Source: an uncultured Rikenella sp.
Lineage (GTDB): Bacteria > Bacteroidota > Bacteroidia > Bacteroidales > Rikenellaceae
Length of the DNA: 34,951 bases
Direction: 5' to 3'
Assembly: GCF_910577125.1 (NCBI RefSeq)
Contig: NZ_CAJTMN010000012.1
Span: 1 to 34,951 of the forward strand
Shown here: positions 32,778 to 34,951 of the stretch, piece after piece
Numbering within the stretch: the stretch's first letter is position 1
Layout: each line of letters opens with the position of its first letter
Position numbers and translations under genes: made by a program
The notes under the pieces: model-generated
Told to the model about the DNA's origin: nothing
What the model saw: only the letters and a program-made list of their open reading frames with translations
Database searches by the model: none

Positions 32778-34862
32778 ATGAAACGATTCCTTGCCGCAAT
32801 CGCATTGTTTTCTGTGGCTTGCGCCGCTCAGGCCGGGCCGAAAGGATACCCCGCTCCGTATGCTTTGTCGGCGGGGCAGGAGTTGCCTCGTTCGGTGTTC
32901 GTGAGCTATCGGAGTGCGGCGCATGCGTTCCGCAACGATTCCGACAGCTCGCAGTATTATGTCGGTCTGAACGGCGAATGGAGTTTCCGGCTGTTCGGTT
33001 CGATGGCGGAGGTGCCGGCCGAGGTCGGAGGGGATGGCGAGACGCTGGAAAAGCTGATCGAGGGCTGGCAGCGGGTGACCTTGCCGGGAGCGTGGGAGTT
33101 GGCCGGACATGGAGGCGGGGGGCGTGCGGTGTTTGCTTCACGGGCCTATGATTTTGCGGCGTCGGCCAAAGAGGTGCGGCCGCCGTATGTGCCGAACGGG
33201 GCGGTGGGGGTTTATATCCGGAAATTTACGGTGGATTTCGACCTCTTCGACAAGGCGCATTTCCTGCATATCGGTGCGGTTAAGGCCGGGGCACGGGTTT
33301 TCGTCAATGGCAACGAGGTGGGATTCAGCTGTCGCGATTCGAAGAATCCGGTGGAGTTCGACGTGACGAAATACGTCAGCGAGGGGAGAAACTGGGTGGC
33401 GATTCTGGTGCCGCAGTGGACGGCGGCGAGCTACCTGGAGGATTGGGAAGGGTGGCGATTGGGGGGCATCAACCGGGATGTGTTCCTTTTTGCCCAGCCG
33501 AAGATCCGGATGCGGGACTATCTGGTGCGGACGACGCTCGATCCGAGTTACACCAATGGCCTGCTTGAAACGGCGATGCTGCTGAAAACGCAGCTGCTCA
33601 ACCCGTTTCCGGTGACGGTCTATTACGACCTGTACGATCCGGAGGGGAAACGGGTGAACGGCGATTTCCGCGAGGTGGAGATGGGGATGCGGCTGGAGGA
33701 TACCGTCCGGTTCACGGCTTCGATACCGAACGTGCGCAAATGGACGGCGGAGGAGCCGAATCTTTACACGATTCTCTATCGCATCAAGCGCGAGGGGCGG
33801 TTTACCGAGTATGTGGCTTGTCGGGTGGGGTTCCGGACGGTCGAGACGCGGGGCGAACGGTTGCTGGTAAACGGCGTGCCGGTGGTGTTCAAAGGGGTGA
33901 ATCTGGCGGAACATTCGGTTTCGACGGGCAATTATGTGGATACGGCGCAGATGCGGGCGATGCTCCGGGAGATGAAATGGGCCGGGGTCAATGCCGTTCG
34001 GACGGACGGCTATCCGATGCCGTACAGCTTCTATCAGTTGTGCGACGAGTTGGGATTTTATGTCTGCGATGTGGCGGATATCGATACCTGGGGGCTGGGG
34101 ACACGGCGGAGCAGGGGAGGGAACGTGACGAACGATCCGGCATGGCGCGAGGCCTATTTGGCGCGGATCGAGGCGATGTACGAACGTAACAAGAATCATC
34201 CCTCGGTGGTGATGTGGTCGCTGGGCGATCGGTCCGGGAACGGATATAATATGTATCAGGGCTATCTGATGCTCCGGGCGAAGGATCGGACGCGGCCGAT
34301 CGTCTATAACGGGGCGGGGATGGAGTGGAACACGGATGTCTATTCTCCGGACTATCCGGAGACGGTGCGGAATGAGTCGGGGCGGCCTCTGATTCCGTCT
34401 CGGACGACGACCGGAGCGACGGAGTGGTGGACGACGCCGGGTCTGCAGGGGGCTTTTCTGGAACGGTGGAACGATCTTTCGCTGACGGCTGAGGTGCCGG
34501 GCGGAAAATACTTTTTGGCGGATGACTATCGGCAGGCTTCGCTGGCGGACGGCAAGGTCGATCTGCCGGCGATGGAGCGGAGCGAGGCTTTGCGACGCAT
34601 TTTTGCGAACGTGGCGATTTCGCAGGTGGATAACGGCCGGGGGATTTATCGGTTCGAAAACCGGATGCAATTCGCCGATTTGCAGGGTTTCCCGATCGAA
34701 TACCGACTGATGGCGGACGGGAAGGTGTTGCGGACGGGGATTTTCCGGCTCTCTGCGGCGCCGGGGAAAGCGGTCGAGGCGGTGATCCCGGGGGTCGGCG
34801 GGGTGAACAAAGACCGTAAACTGATCATCACGGTCGGAAATATCGCCCGTGCCGAATTTTAA
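32778..34862 (+). CDS. Exported glycoside hydrolase family 2 protein, probably catalytically inactive
   Basis: From ATG 32778 the protein has 694 residues with a signal peptide (MKRFLAAIALFSVACAAQA, likely cut after residue 19). The order is that of LacZ-type GH2: jelly-roll sugar-binding domain (about 45-235, including LNGEWSFRLF and GVYIRKFTVDFDLF), Ig-like domain (about 245-365), then a TIM barrel from KGVNLAEH (372-379). LacZ-family landmarks are present but changed. WSLGDRSG (481-488) has Arg485 where the acid/base Glu belongs. RPLIPSRTTTG has Arg542 where the nucleophile Glu belongs. KGVNRHEH has become KGVNLAEH, VRTSHYPN has become VRTDGYPM, and DEANIETHG has become DVADIDTWG. It is far shorter than LacZ (about 1000) and lacks most of the C-terminal beta-sandwich. 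It is more likely a carbohydrate-binding or regulatory pseudoenzyme than a galactosidase. It has its own promoter. Confidence 0.85.
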   Translation: MKRFLAAIALFSVACAAQAGPKGYPAPYALSAGQELPRSVFVSYRSAAHAFRNDSDSSQYYVGLNGEWSFRLFGSMAEVPAEVGGDGETLEKLIEGWQRVTLPGAWELAGHGGGGRAVFASRAYDFAASAKEVRPPYVPNGAVGVYIRKFTVDFDLFDKAHFLHIGAVKAGARVFVNGNEVGFSCRDSKNPVEFDVTKYVSEGRNWVAILVPQWTAASYLEDWEGWRLGGINRDVFLFAQPKIRMRDYLVRTTLDPSYTNGLLETAMLLKTQLLNPFPVTVYYDLYDPEGKRVNGDFREVEMGMRLEDTVRFTASIPNVRKWTAEEPNLYTILYRIKREGRFTEYVACRVGFRTVETRGERLLVNGVPVVFKGVNLAEHSVSTGNYVDTAQMRAMLREMKWAGVNAVRTDGYPMPYSFYQLCDELGFYVCDVADIDTWGLGTRRSRGGNVTNDPAWREAYLARIEAMYERNKNHPSVVMWSLGDRSGNGYNMYQGYLMLRAKDRTRPIVYNGAGMEWNTDVYSPDYPETVRNESGRPLIPSRTTTGATEWWTTPGLQGAFLERWNDLSLTAEVPGGKYFLADDYRQASLADGKVDLPAMERSEALRRIFANVAISQVDNGRGIYRFENRMQFADLQGFPIEYRLMADGKVLRTGIFRLSAAPGKAVEAVIPGVGGVNKDRKLIITVGNIARAEF

Positions 34863-34951
34863 TGTTTTGCACTTCTTTGCCTGTTCTTTGGCTACAGGCT
34901 GGAACTGCCGCTTTTTGTAAAAAGCGGCACCAAAAACTTTTAGTTAGCTAC
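34863..34951. repeat. Terminator-like hairpins and possible dispersed repeat after the GH2-like gene
   Basis: Two hairpins follow the stop: GCCTGT with ACAGGC (34879-34899), and an 11-base stem TGCCGCTTTTT with AAAAAGCGGCA (34906-34929). Neither is followed by a long T run on the plus strand, although ACTTTTAGTT comes after. The sequence style resembles short repeats scattered between genes in some Bacteroidota, which a genome search would settle. Confidence 0.4.

Noticed and set aside
33138..34670. Minus-strand open frame of 510 codons opposite the GH2-like gene
   Set aside because: It has the same shadow composition and the GH2 frame explains the DNA fully.
1..34951. CRISPR array
   Set aside because: No series of short direct repeats with regular spacing was seen on reading either strand.

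Overview
The window looks like chromosomal DNA from a Bacteroidota gut bacterium, most likely Alistipes or another Rikenellaceae. The evidence is the fairly high G+C content, the gene order rplM-rpsI-rpsB-tsf, the pyrB-pyrI pair, Bacteroidota-type proteins (DUF5009, PspC, DUF418), and several promoters of the Bacteroidota form (TTTG, about 20 bases, TANNTTTG). Assignment to species is not possible from the sequence alone.

Region 1 (1-7055, minus strand) is accessory DNA, the edge of a prophage or conjugative element. It holds a coiled-coil protein gene (5813-6940) followed by one enormous open frame (5805 to the left edge, at least 1935 codons). The enormous frame encodes a large polyvalent protein. 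It has glycine/alanine-rich hydrophobic segments, two phage-type barnase/EndoU/colicin-like nuclease domains and a zincin-like metallopeptidase motif. A second small frame (27-308) overlaps its end. A 125-base diverged copy of part of the giant gene lies at 6931-7055 and supplies the start codon of the upstream gene, so this end of the element looks rearranged.

Region 2 (7068-11580) carries a DUF418 membrane protein, mnmE (tRNA modification), an iron-dependent alcohol dehydrogenase and a cupin. Region 3 (11588-19120) has greA facing a probable plus-strand operon: IMPACT/YigZ protein, pyrB, pyrI, uvrA, an M16 zinc peptidase and an O-methyltransferase. The divergent greA/YigZ promoters match the Bacteroidota consensus exactly.

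Region 4 (19104-25114, minus strand) contains a tightly coupled operon for free-methionine-sulfoxide reductase and a zinc/manganese-type ABC importer. It also contains the ribosomal-protein cluster rplM-rpsI-rpsB-tsf. Two untranslated stretches of that cluster look like structured RNA: a leader before rplM and a three-way-junction fold between rpsI and rpsB.

Region 5 (25207-34951) has truA, the dipeptidase pepD, an AraC-family regulator, an FMN reductase with a lipoprotein hydrolase, a PspC protein with a DUF5009 membrane acyltransferase-like protein, and fabD. The final gene encodes an exported glycoside hydrolase family 2 protein whose catalytic residues have been replaced, apparently a pseudoenzyme.

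The strongest candidates for something undescribed are the rpsI-rpsB RNA element, the GH2 pseudoenzyme and the giant two-nuclease polyvalent protein. No tRNA, rRNA, CRISPR array or complete insertion sequence was seen.
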